Position numbers and translations under genes: made by a program. Positions 1 to 11,200 of a DNA stretch of 64,000 nucleotides are shown in pieces. Position 1 is the stretch's first letter. Every line of letters starts with the position of its first letter. The DNA is from Nomia melanderi (lineage: Eukaryota > Arthropoda > Insecta > Hymenoptera > Halictidae). The stretch lies in NCBI RefSeq assembly GCF_051020985.1, contig NC_135000.1, forward strand, positions 3,906,001 to 3,970,000, given 5' to 3'. The notes under the pieces were generated by a model. The model was given only the letters and a program-made list of their open reading frames with translations, ran no database searches and was not told the origin of the DNA.

Positions 1-719
1 GAAATTAAGTTTAAAATTCTTGAGGACAATCTTCAATAAACCAGTAAGAATAATAAATCATTTCAGTAATTATAATATCATAGTACAATATGAACAAGTT
101 TTGCTACCACAATTAACTCTACAAATCGAAAAATAGAAACACCACACAAAATTAGATAAAAAAACGATGAATCAAGTATTTTTAGCATTAAAAGTGAAAA
201 ACCTTCAAAAACAAACCACTAGCAGATTTTGAAAATCTTCAGTCTGAGATTATTCACACTGAAATTAGATTAGATCGTTACATCATGTCTTAGAGATCTT
301 TATTTCAACTTCAGTCAAAATAAATGTCCAGACAAGATCAGTTAACGTGACTGAAATGTCTGCGAGTAAATATGTTCGATATCGAAGCGATCAACGGACT
401 GATTGACTCATTACCCAGTGAATTAATGGTCCCGTCGGAGAATAGAGGCACGTGGCCCGAACCAGGACAAGAGCTAATTACCGTCCATTTGACGATCGTG
501 CTCATTATTCCAGACCACTCTGTCGAGACGTTCGACGCAGCCATCCCGAACAATCACTGATTGAATTTCTTCGATTATTTTCGGAGTAGCTACGCCTAGG
601 CTGCGATCAAAGCAGGGAAGAATGCCAAAATTTGAATAGGACTAACGTGAACAAGAAGCTATTTCTGCGGTAATAGCGGCCATTGACCCTAAAAAGATGT
701 ACTCTGTATTATGAATCAC
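1..719. other. AT-rich sequence, nothing recognised
   Basis: Only short overlapping open frames occur here. A slightly GC-richer patch at 370-560 is open on both strands, as expected of non-coding sequence, and has no family signature. Confidence 0.4.
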
Positions 720-1010
720 CCTTTATATTTGTATTCTATAGTTTGAATATTTTTGTGTTCCTCTCTTGCTGAGTTTCTCTGTTATTTGTCGATTGTTTAT
801 AGGCTTCGTGTTGTTAATATGATTTTGTGGATACTGTATTTTGCCATTCCATTCTATGATACTTTATAATTCTATAATAATATGTAATTATTACTGTTCT
901 GAAATTCCGTGATATTCTGTAGTTCTATAATGCTCTGTAATTTTATATTGTTCTGTAATTCGGTGATATTTTATAATGTTTCATAATAATGTTATATTCC
1001 AGAAATATAG
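720..1010. repeat. degenerate TTCTATAAT/TTCTGTAAT repeat tract
   Basis: Variants of 'attctgtaattctataat' and 'ctgtaattcggtgatatt' recur irregularly. This is a decayed simple-sequence tract without a clean period. Confidence 0.5.
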
Positions 1011-1634
1011 TATATTATATTGCAGTGTATTTAAGCAATGAAAATCCACTGTCAAACATGAAATTTTCAATCTGAAACATTCTTTTCGCGTGAACTATAA
1101 ATACCTTTATGTTTTTCTGATGGAGAATGATACTGTGAAATCTTTCGAACAAAATGATGCATAATATTCTAATAACATTTGGATAATGACGATCGGAAGG
1201 CAGTCTGGAAGCAAAATGGACGTGGCAGGATGGGCCTGGTGCACGCATTTCTCGGAATCTTCGGCAATACTGCTTCACATGTGCAACAACACACAAACAT
1301 TCTTGCTCAAAAGTCATCAAACCTTTACGAAAATACTATAAAGACCTAATAAAATATATGTGAATCATTTCTTTAATATTTAAAAACAAAATTAGTTTTT
1401 GACCATGTTTTATAGAACTATGTGTAGAATAACTATGGTGTACAATAAATTTTTATGTTTCTCAGATATCAATTGTATTAGGTTACCTTATTAGATAATG
1501 TTATTAGATAAAATAAGGTGACGAGATTAATAATTAATTCAAAATTCTTGTGATGAATATACTTATATTAATAATGATATAACCTACACCTACTTATACT
1601 AATAATAATGTAAATATCATTAATACAATTTTCT

Positions 1635-1654
1635 TATTATTATTAATATAATCC

Positions 1655-1685
<31 letters not shown>

Positions 1686-1692
1686 ATAAGTA
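1635..1692. repeat. (ATT)n microsatellite
   Basis: The tract is built of 'attattatt' units, with an uninterrupted run near 1656-1683. It is flanked by other AT-rich triplet-like sequence. Confidence 0.8.
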
Positions 1693-1740
1693 TTTTTAAT
1701 TTATAAATATTGAAAAAGTGCGTGAAAAATTGTTAAGCGG

Positions 1741-2000
1741 TCAAACTTTGTCACAAAAGGAGTGACCTAAGACTTTTGACTGGGAGTGTATGTCGCAACA
1801 GCGACAAGTGGTTAAATAAAGAGGCGACGCGTAACGTACACCCGGTACGTGCAGATTCGACAAGTCGCGAGACATTCCGTGCCGAGAATGGGTAATCTCG
1901 TTAGCTACGGGATGCAAACGACAATGCCGCACGTTTCCTAGGAACGTTTCTTTTCTCTCGTTGCTACGCGAACGCGTCGGAAGACCTGGCACAACTGTCA
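1741..2000. other. GC-richer island of unknown function
   Basis: This block contrasts with its AT-rich flanks and is CpG-containing. A - strand frame is open through most of it (1992-1741), but its translation is not recognised and no convincing splice sites bound it. It could be a regulatory element or an unrecognised exon. Confidence 0.3.
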
Positions 2001-2164
2001 GCTAAAAATTCACAGTTCGATCTCATTACTGAATGCACTCGAGATGTTTTGAATGTATAATGTCATTTGTATTCATGAATTTATATATTTATTAATTTAA
2101 ATATGATTTAAGGTTGCTCTTCGTGAATTCGTCGTCCTCGAACAGTTTAGGGGCTTGGGCATAA

Positions 2165-2835
2165 AATACAAAACATCTCCATGTAAGTATGTATGTACAC
2201 GTTACAATTTGCCAAAAGTAGCTAAAAAGAAACCCAAAATAAAATTTAAGACACCATCTCCATGTAAGTATCTAGATACACATTAAATCTTGTCAAAACT
2301 AGATAAAAAAATCCCAAAACAAAATTCAGGACACCATCTCCATATAAGTATCTAGATACACACTAAATCTTGTTAAAACTAGATAAAAAAAGACCCCAAA
2401 ATAAAATTTACGACACCATCTCCATGTAAGTATCTAGATACACGTTACAACTTGCCAAAAGTAGCTAAAAAGAAACCCAAAATAAAATTTAAGACACCGT
2501 GTCCATGTAAGCATCTAGATACACATTAAATCTTGTCAAAACTAGATAAAAAAATCCCAAAACAAAATTCAAGCCATCATCTCCATATAAGCATCTAGAT
2601 ACACATTAGAACTTGTCAAAACTAGATAAAAAAATCCCAAAACAAAATTCAAGACACCAGTTCAATGTAAGTAAATACCTAGGTGCACATTAAAACGTGT
2701 CAAGAGTAAATAAAAAACCACTCCAAAACAAAACTCAAGACACGATTTGAATGTAAGTGCCTATATAGGTGCACATTAGAACGTGTCAAAAGTAAACAAA
2801 GCGACTGCAGCATAAAATTCGAGTCACCATCGCTC
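2165..2835 (+). repeat. ~81-bp tandem repeat, about eight copies
   Basis: The phrase 'catctccatgtaagtatct' and diverged forms recur at about 2174, 2255, 2335, 2417, 2498, 2578, 2658, 2743 and 2828. Spacing is 80-82 bp, rising to about 85 bp at the right end, where copies are most diverged. Each unit also carries 'actagataaaaaa' and 'aaaacaaaattcaagacacc' variants. No coding potential is seen. Confidence 0.9.
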
Positions 2836-3245
2836 AGGAAAGTCACAGCAGCCTCGAAGAAGGATTTAGGTACTCCAGATTCATCGCTCGTTTATTCCTG
2901 TCTTGGCATTCCGTGCGCGAAGGGGGCACCACAAAAGAAGAGAGCAGAGAGCTCCGTGTGGATTAGAGTATTAAGATTCGACGCCGCCACGTGGAACGGA
3001 AAAAAGAACAGAGAAAAGGGAAAACTGACTGGCGGGTGGCGTGGGAGGGGAGAGGGATCGGAAGAGTCGCGTTGTTGAACGCGTGGGCGGGTGAAACTGG
3101 TTCCCGAGCGTGTCGGTGTCCCTCGCGAGCCGAAGGGAGGAGCAAAGGTGAGCAGACACCGGCGCGAACCGTATCACGAATCGCTGGTCCGACGCACAAT
3201 GATCCAGAAGCACGTTTTTCGTGGCCAAAATGATCTCAGGGTTAT
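2836..3245. other. GC-rich block of unknown function
   Basis: A CpG-rich block lies around 2940-3200 with overlapping short open frames on both strands and no recognised translation. It ends abruptly at the inverted-repeat element starting at 3246. A regulatory role is possible but is only inference. Confidence 0.3.
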
Positions 3246-3470
3246 TTAACGCTAGAACTACCGAGCGTTTAATACGATTAATATGTAATCCGTATAAAAA
3301 TTGTAAGAATAGATTATTTTCAGTTTCTTTAAACATTTATTACGGTATTTAAGGGAAACTACTTATTTTAAAGATCATTTGGTATATTCAATGCTTTTAA
3401 GATATTAATAATTCCGAAACGAACAAATCGAAACCAGTCATTTTGAGTGGTACTGTAGTTCTAGTGTTAG
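3246..3470. mobile_element. TTAA-flanked MITE, family D (copy 1)
   Basis: The 225-bp element begins TTAACGCTAGAACTACC and ends in its inverted complement (GTAGTTCTAGTGTTAG). It matches 27090-27314 along its whole length. The right flank is TTAG rather than TTAA, probably a later substitution. The TTAA target and C-starting inverted termini point to a piggyBac-like non-autonomous element. No transposase is present. Confidence 0.8.
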
Positions 3471-3474
3471 GTAA

Positions 3475-3770
3475 AGTATATAATGAACTTGATAATGTAT
3501 TCAATGAAGGCTAGAATAATGCTGGTAAGTGTATTCAGTAAGTCGATAATAATTCTAATGAGCCTATGTAATAAGTCGATAATAATTCTAAAAAGTCTAT
3601 AATGAGTTTAACAATAAATTCAATGAAGTCTGTAATAATTCTGGTAAGTCTATTTTATAAAGTCTATAATGAGCTTAACAATAAATTCAATAATGCCTAT
3701 AATAACTCTAATAAGTCTATTTAACAAACTCTATATGAAATTTAATAATAAAATCAATAAAGTCTGCAAT
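3475..3770. repeat. degenerate tandem repeat (AAGTCTATAATGAG type)
   Basis: Phrases such as 'aagtctataatgagtttaac' and 'aagtcgataataattct' recur irregularly every 30-60 bp, suggesting an old minisatellite. Confidence 0.6.
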
Positions 3771-6329
3771 AGGTTTAATAACTCCATTCCGACATTATTC
3801 TTCTTATTAATAGTTCGATGGTTCGGTGCAAAAATTGCACGGAGAAATTCAAAGTAGAAAAATAATCGTAAGAATTTGAGAATATTAATATTTCATATTC
3901 TCAATGCCAAAACTCTCAGAAAAAATCGAAATCCGTTCAACCCTATCAATTATTTCAAAAAACCTTTAATAATTATTTTAACGAAAATAATGTTAAAACA
4001 TAATTTACTTTGCACTCCAAAAAAATGTCAAGTACAAGCGCATTAAATAGATAACAGTAAATTAAATTAAAAATGAAATAAAACCGCAACAGTAAAACAT
4101 AAATTAATTTCTCGTTTCCATTATTTCCTTACATTCAGCCAGCATTTATTATTCAGTTTCTCCTTTGAAATTCAGGAACTTCATTTGTATTACATACACC
4201 TATATAGCAATTACTGTACAATACTCTTGGAGTAATAAGGGTTGACACGAAAACGATAGAAAGTGAACAAAAATAACGTTCGTATTTATTAAACCCAGCC
4301 TGCAAAATTCACTGAGAGCTCGACTCGATGATTCCATATAAGGCAAAGGGTTGAGGGAATGACACGTGTGCTGTGGCAGAATGAGAAAGTGGAAAGTCAT
4401 CCGGGGCGAGAGATTGATCATCGTTGATTTGGTTGAATCAGGTGGGGAAGAAAAACGGTGGGGAGCGGCCAATGCGAAAACGGATCGATACGATGGGCCG
4501 GTGGAGAGGAGGCGAGCGCTTTATTTACCAGTGCATGCGTGGTACAGATGCAGCAAAGTTGTCGGGGAGGATCCGACCTGTCCAGGCGTCGAAGTTACCT
4601 GGCTCGGCCCGCGTTGCAGCTCCCTAACCAAATTCACATCACCGAAACAAGGAGCATAGCTCTTGCCATCAACTATGAAGAACGACTCAGCGACTCGTTC
4701 ACGTTTCGAATTTCAATAAATTAATCTGCGAAATTTCGAAGAGAATAATAAAAAATATAAACGAATTATTATAGAAATAACAAGCATTTGAAACCTGCTG
4801 GAAATTAGCTTCAAATGTCTATAAAAGATTTAATAATTGATACATTGAAAAAATCGTATGCTACATTGTTGAGTATTGTATGTAGAATATTTATTTAGGT
4901 TTATAGAAAGAAGTAAAATAGTAAAATCTATACATCGGATTCGAAAATATCGAACTAAGGGAAGAAAAATGTATGTTGATCATTTATTGTCTCGATTATT
5001 TGTTCCTTAAAAGTTAACGATAAAAAGACATGAAGTATATTTAATAGTCTATACTTGTTTATTATGATTAATAGGTTAATGTAATTTGATATTGTATTTT
5101 ATTTTAAGAGGTCCCAGTAAATGAAGGGGACGGAAGGTCAGCACGCTTTTCATTTTCGTTTTATACGGCAGTGGTAGGGTTAATAGAAGACTGGGGTTAA
5201 TACCTTGACAAGGATTACGTGTAAAATCGATTAGAGAGTAAAATCGAATCGTTAACGCGCCACTGGGCTCCTTCATTCACTAATTGCAGTCAAATGGAGC
5301 TACAAGATAGGAATTTTCACTACTTTTTGTACAGTGTAGACTTCTATTCAAACTTTAGGCAAATTATATTCCAAATTTTGGTTGGGAACTCTTTTTTAAT
5401 TCTTAAACAAATTCTTATTCTCAGTATTAATCCTTTGCACTCGATTTATTTTCAACGTTCTTGCGTATGAACTTGTAATTATTTTCAGGGAAATGAGTGA
5501 AAGTAATTTACAGCGGTAGAATTCAACGTTCTATATTTATTTTATCTATTATTATTATAACAAAATTGAATATTTATAATCTTTTAATCAAGTCAATTCA
5601 AATCAATTCAAATTCAAATTCGTGTCACCTCCAGCACGATATCCGAGCGCAAAGCATTAACTTTGAATTTTTCGCTATTGAATCCGAACTGATCCGATTC
5701 GCCAGAATCTACCCTGTGTCCCCATTTCATTCTAATTTCCAAATTTCCCAGGCCAGCCGTATTTGCCGATGACATAGAACGTCAAGAATCGAGTTAAGAA
5801 ATCAGGTATCGGTGAACTCATCGTGTGCGAGATGTTATCTGCGTTCCGCGCGAGTCGAGAGAGATCGAACCGTACAATCGAATGAATATTATATATGGTC
5901 GCGTTGCCTCGGACGGAATAACAGAAAGGCCGTGTCACGGGTCTACGTCAAACCTTCCACGAACGCGATCCTAACCTCGTATATCTGTTCCACGTTCTCG
6001 CAGATAAAAAAGAACCGTTTAATCGCGCACCGCACTGCGCGGCGAGCGAGAATTATTTCGTATCGCGAGATGGACCGGTGTATATTATGTCGCCGAGATG
6101 AAACTTAAACGAACGGAGGAGATTGCTAATCTGGAGGTATCCGTCTCGCGGATGCTCTAATTGTTTGAATCCTTTCTGACGAAGTGTCTGCAGTTTGCAA
6201 ACAAAATTTGCCTGTTATTTGCCGAATTCGCTATGTGATTTCGAACTGCGGACATGACTTGATTATTCGAGGAAGTTCCCGTTATTGTCTTGAGGCGAAG
6301 AGTGGATTCGAACTGTAGAAATATTTTAT
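3771..6329. other. AT-rich intergenic sequence with two GC islands
   Basis: GC-richer islands occur at about 4340-4660 and 5790-6110. Each is open in more than one frame on the + strand, without recognisable translation or paired splice sites. A lone 'ttaatcctttgcactcg' at 5429-5445 matches the terminus of the family A elements found later, so a decayed element end is likely there. Nothing else is recognised. Confidence 0.35.
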
Positions 6330-6545
6330 TAATCATTTCTTTTGCAATGAAAATTTATTTGGTTCGAATTTTATTTCATTGAAATCGATTTGATTCGAAA
6401 TGTTATTCTATTCGAGTTTATTCGATTACAAATTTTGTTTTTTGATTGAAATTCATTTTATTTGAAATTTTATTTCATTGAAATTTTATTCTATTTGAAT
6501 TTATTTGATTACACACTGTGTTTTGGGATTGAAATTTATTTTATT
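6330..6545. repeat. degenerate GAAATTTATTTTATTCGAA repeats
   Basis: Variants of 'ttgaaattttattctatttgaatttatttgatt' recur about four to five times, with TTCGA/TTTGA alternations. Confidence 0.55.
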
Positions 6546-8439
6546 AGAAACGTTTTTAATAAATCCAAGTAAATAATTTAATAATTTGTTAGAAATTTTT
6601 TTCATCATTCTAAAGGTAACTCAAGCTTTTCAACTAAAATTAATTCAAATCAAACTCACTCTAAACTCAACCAAAATTAACTTTCAGCCAAGCATTACCT
6701 CAATATCGACTCAACACTGACTCAATACCAACAATATTAGTTCCTCACAAACCTAATATTCAAATCTCAATTTCCCATATCCTTATCGTAAAAGAAGTGA
6801 ATGCAAACTTAACAAAAATTCATTACGTTTTAACAAAATCTTGATCCGACGATCCGCGAAGGATCGACGAGAAAACAGCTTTAAAAAAAGAAGATCGTGC
6901 GTTGCGTCACAAAGTGAAAAGCGGAGGGACCGACGCGGCCCGAGATGAAAGAAATATTACGCGACGGAATAAATCGTCGGGCACGAGAGAGAGGAACCGC
7001 CGCGCTTAATTATTCCATCGCAGCTGGACTGAATTAATTGAACAGGAACAATTGACGCCCTCTTCGTTGACTCGAGTGGAACGTTTTTAGGTGCTTCCCC
7101 GTCGTCGATGTTTACGCCGGATGAACGAACCGATTCCATTCATGGTTTATATACAGCGTGTTTCTGCGATCTTAGAACTCTTAACCCTTTGCACCTCCGA
7201 ATTTCTTTTGCATTTTTTCCTCGATAACTCTGCGTTATTACGATATTTAACTTAAAATGCAATTTAACTCCTTACCATACAATGACGAGTGAGACTCGTG
7301 ATGAAGATTTCTAGATTAGTTTAACAAAAATCAATATTATTCATTGCTCACAGATCAAAGCAAAAGACGATTTTACTATTATCAATGTGTTAGCTTCAAA
7401 GTAAATTTCTGCTTAAAGCAGAATGGAAAATTTTGTTGCTTTTCTTCCAAATTGCCGATAGTTAAATGTTACACGAGATAGTAGAGAAAGTAAATGATAT
7501 GTCAAGGGATAAAAATACAAGAGGATAAATGATCTTCGTTATTTACCTTTCAGTTGTTTTAATATCGTTTTAGTTTGATGTTTCTTAGTTACGTTGTAAC
7601 GAACTGAACCGTTCTTGTTAATTTAATGATTGATTTGTTTATGGATTCAATTATTTAGTTAATCGTTATTTCATTTATTATTTAATTATTATTTTAATGT
7701 TAATTTAAAAATGAATTACTACTAATTTTATTATTCTAGAATCCGCAGAGTTTCTTGAGAAAAGATTGCTTTCGTCTCGTTTTCATGATTTATATGTCCA
7801 TTGAGAGTTTTGTACTACTGGAGTCTGGGAATTGACTACTGTGCGTCTGTCGGAGAACGCTAATAGCTGTTCGTTTTCAGCAACACTCTCTCGTAATCCA
7901 TCCTCCACTTACGGAGTGGAACACGGAGAGAGACGTTCATCGAGTTCATCGTGTTGTTGCGTGGATCAACATGACGCCTTGATGTCTTACTTCACCGAGC
8001 TGATTTCGACACGGAAAGTCTAATTATACGGCGGAAGACGTGGCTAAATGTTCGTGTTTCCTGGGTAATTTGTCAGAGTTTATGAGATGGTAAGATCTGA
8101 ACGAATTAGACAAGATTGGAACGTAATTTTTGTTGGATAGTGTTGCTAGTTTGAATCGTTTATGCATGGAGTATGAACATCCATTTTTTAATTACATTAC
8201 ATAAGTACTAAGTTATTAAAGGTACAGTGGCAATTTTCTGATCGCGTGATACAGTGTCATTAACTTCTCAATCTCATTATATAAGTACCAAGTTACAAAA
8301 GCTACACTATCAATTTTCCAATGAGCATCAAACGCTTCAATTAAATCACACAAATACCTAATCGAAGAAAAACATACAGCAAACAATTTCTAATCATGTA
8401 ATACAGTGTCAACCATTTCTTAATCCCATTAAACAAGTA
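6546..8439. other. AT-rich sequence with decayed TTAA-element ends
   Basis: At 7181 'ttaaccctttgcacctcc' matches family A element termini. From about 7263, 'ttaactccttacc' followed by 'gacgagtgagactcgtgatga' resembles sequences near 31870 and 37010, so several old TTAA elements probably overlap here. A modestly GC-richer stretch at 6840-7140 and one at 7830-8020 show nothing recognisable. Confidence 0.35.
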
Positions 8440-8870
8440 AGTACCATGTCACACGACCTCCCACAGAAGCAATTCAGAAAGAGTGAGGAATCACGTTGTG
8501 AAGTGGTTCCACCTCCACCCTTTAGTCGCAGGGCCGTGTGAACGCGTGAACGGAAAGTGGTCAGGGAGAGGATCGTTTCTGAATCGTCGCTGCGAGAAGT
8601 CGCGCTTCGTTCTTCCCTTCCAGCGATAAGGCGCGCTCGAGAGGCTGCACTCGTCGGTTCCCTCGAGAGCACCGCCACTCGCGGACAAGGAGAGACCACT
8701 TCGAACCACGAGAATCCCCGAGCAGTCCTCCTCGAGAACCCGAAACGAGGCTGGCAATGGTAGATCGATCTGCCATTCGCTAGCCCTCGTCCCCTCTTCT
8801 CATCGAGGCTAACGCGATTTTCGTCACACCGTCATCCACTCTGCTCGCGTTCCACTGTTCGAGATGCTAA
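8440..8870. other. GC-rich CpG-containing block, possibly regulatory
   Basis: About 430 bp stands out strongly from the AT-rich surroundings. Several frames are open on both strands (up to 96 codons on the - strand), the usual effect of high GC, and no translation is recognised. There is no clear splice donor or acceptor pair. Confidence 0.3.
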
Positions 8871-9604
8871 TTTGTCATGCCGCTTGAGAATCACGATAAA
8901 AATTAACACTTTGGTCACCACGCGTCATATGGTAAATATAGCCAATTGTAGGTACATAAAATGTTGATGTTAAGTAAAAACGCAATATACTCTTATATAT
9001 TACTCAAACGAAAAATATTATTTGGTAATGAATGAAGTAGATTGCATTATTCACTTAGATAAGGCTATCATGTGTGTGATTGGAATAATGACTGTTATTC
9101 TGATACATTCTAGATATTCGTTTCTTTTCACCATAAATTGAAGAATGAAGGATATAGTCTTAAAGTACTGTTAAGTTGAAAAGGTTGTTATTATAATATT
9201 GTTGGGATGCTTTGTCTTCAAAATTGAAAGCAATTTAAAGTTCGTCGCATGAATGGCACACTTGGCAAATCGATTAGCTCCATGTTTTGAAGTTTTGGAA
9301 ATAGTGTCGAAGTACTTGATTTATTCCTGAGTATTCATATTATACAGAAATTTCTCTGGTAACAAGGATTAACTATTACACGAGAAAATTCTTTCGGCCG
9401 TTGATTGTTAGATTCTTTATTTCAGACGCAAATCTAAATAATTATATACTCTGATTTAAATCTTTGATAATTTTATTGATGCGTAATGAAAATTAGATAA
9501 AAGTTTTTTTATGCAATAATGTAATACGAAATGATAATGATGTTGTTGTTGTGTCGTCACGAAAACAAATGTAATATAAAAAATATTTGATCTGTTACAA
9601 GCAT

Positions 9605-10090
9605 GTATGATACAACAATCAATCAATCCAATAATAATACAACATGTCAGTTGTATCATATACACAGTTAATTCTAAATCAATTACAAAATCAAAGAGAA
9701 ATCATTGAAAATCTTATCAACATAACTCCTGGCACTCAACAGTTACCAAAAAAAGTAGGTACAACAATCAATCAATCCAATAACAATACAACATATCAAT
9801 TGCATTATACGCACTGTTAGTTCTAAATTAATTACAAAATCAGAAATAAATAATTGAAAATCTTATCAATATAACTCCTGGCACTCAATAGTTACCAAAA
9901 AAAGTAGGTACAACAATCAATCAATCCAATAACAATACAACATGTCAATTGCACCATATACACTATTAATTCTAAATTAATTACAAAATCAAAGAGAAAT
10001 CATTGAAAATCTTATCAATATAATTCCTGGCACACAATAGTTACCAAAGAAATAACTACAACAGTCAACCAATCCAGTAACAATACAATC
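9605..10090. repeat. ~149-bp tandem repeat, about 3.2 copies
   Basis: The unit starting 'caacaatcaatcaatccaat' recurs at about 9613, 9762, 9911 and (partial) 10059. Each unit contains 'ttctaaattaattacaaaat' and 'cctggcactcaa'. Copies are very similar, suggesting recent duplication. Confidence 0.9.
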
Positions 10091-10129
10091 ATCAATTTCA
10101 GCCCATCCCCCTTTCTCCCCATCCAAACA

Positions 10130-10520
10130 ACGCTAAAAATATAAAACACGAGGTACGTAACGCCATCCCACGAAGCAGTGTCCTTTTTCTCATGGACACG
10201 CGCGTCCCGTTTGACCAGAGCCATTCCTTCTTCCAGGCTCGAATAACCGGGAGGGATTCGGCCGGGAAAAAGCCTCGAAAGATTTGTACCTTATGAAAAA
10301 TATGGTAATGCACACAGTATGGGCACGGCCAGATACCGGTCTCGTCTTTCGCGCGTGAATTTATACGCGAATATATGATGCCCCTGGTTCAGTATAAAGC
10401 ACGCCCGAACGGCATGCAGGAGGCGGGGGCGGCTGGCGAAGATTTTGAGGCTTCCACAAGGGAAGGAGGAGGGATGGGATTCCTCGGCGGCAGGAGATCG
10501 CGTAATTTGAAAAGTTACCC
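10130..10520. other. GC-rich block of unknown function
   Basis: A GC-rich block follows the 149-bp repeat directly. Overlapping short frames are open on both strands and none has a recognisable product. A conserved non-coding or promoter element is possible. Confidence 0.3.
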
Positions 10521-10789
10521 CGGCCCCGTACAAATGCACGTCTTTGATTTTTTTCCCGCCGGTGTCTATTAAGAACTTTTTTTACACTCCAGGAGCTTCC
10601 AGGTTAGAAAAACGAGAAGGAACAGGAGAGGGAGGTCGTGGAATGCACGGGAAACGGAATACAGATATCCGGTTGCCGGTTCGTTTATTCATTACGTGGT
10701 ATATGGGATATTTTTATGATTTACTGGACGTTTTCGCTCGATGTAGCGGTGGTTCGTAATATTTGGATCAAGTTTCTGCGAGGGTACTG

Positions 10790-11200
10790 TGTGGTTTGAG
10801 TTCGGCGTTTACACGGTGATTTTCTAGGTTAGGATTGTGGGCCTTGTAGCAGGGTGAGGGTAGATTTTTGGTAATAGGTTAGGATATTTGGGTATAAGTT
10901 TGTTGAGCTCCTAGATTGTTGTTGACTGAGGCTTTTAGATTTATTTTGATTATAGGTTCCTAGGTCGTCTTAGATTTAAGGTTTTCAGAATTATCTTCGA
11001 TTGAATCCTTAGGTGTATCTTTTGTTCTTAGGTTCCTAGATGATTATTTTAAGTTACATGTCTTGATACTCCTTGGATTTCTCAAATCATCATCTTAAGT
11101 TAGGTCCTTGAATCTATTTTGGTTAGGTTCCTAAATTATTTGGGATACAGTTCTGGAATATACTTTTCCTCGGAATCCTAGTTCTAGGTTTACTAATACT
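10790..11200 (+). repeat. dispersed TTAGG/TAGGTT-rich tract
   Basis: 'taggttagg', 'ttaggttcctag' and 'agttaggtcc' recur about ten times, but never as an uninterrupted (TTAGG)n array. It is read as a decayed simple repeat rather than telomeric DNA. Confidence 0.4.

Noticed and set aside
2165..2835. Regular direct repeats as a CRISPR array
   Set aside because: The whole 81-bp unit is repeated, without unique spacers, and the genome is animal.
10790..11200. TTAGG-rich sequence as an interstitial telomere
   Set aside because: The motif is never tandem; copies are separated by unrelated bases.
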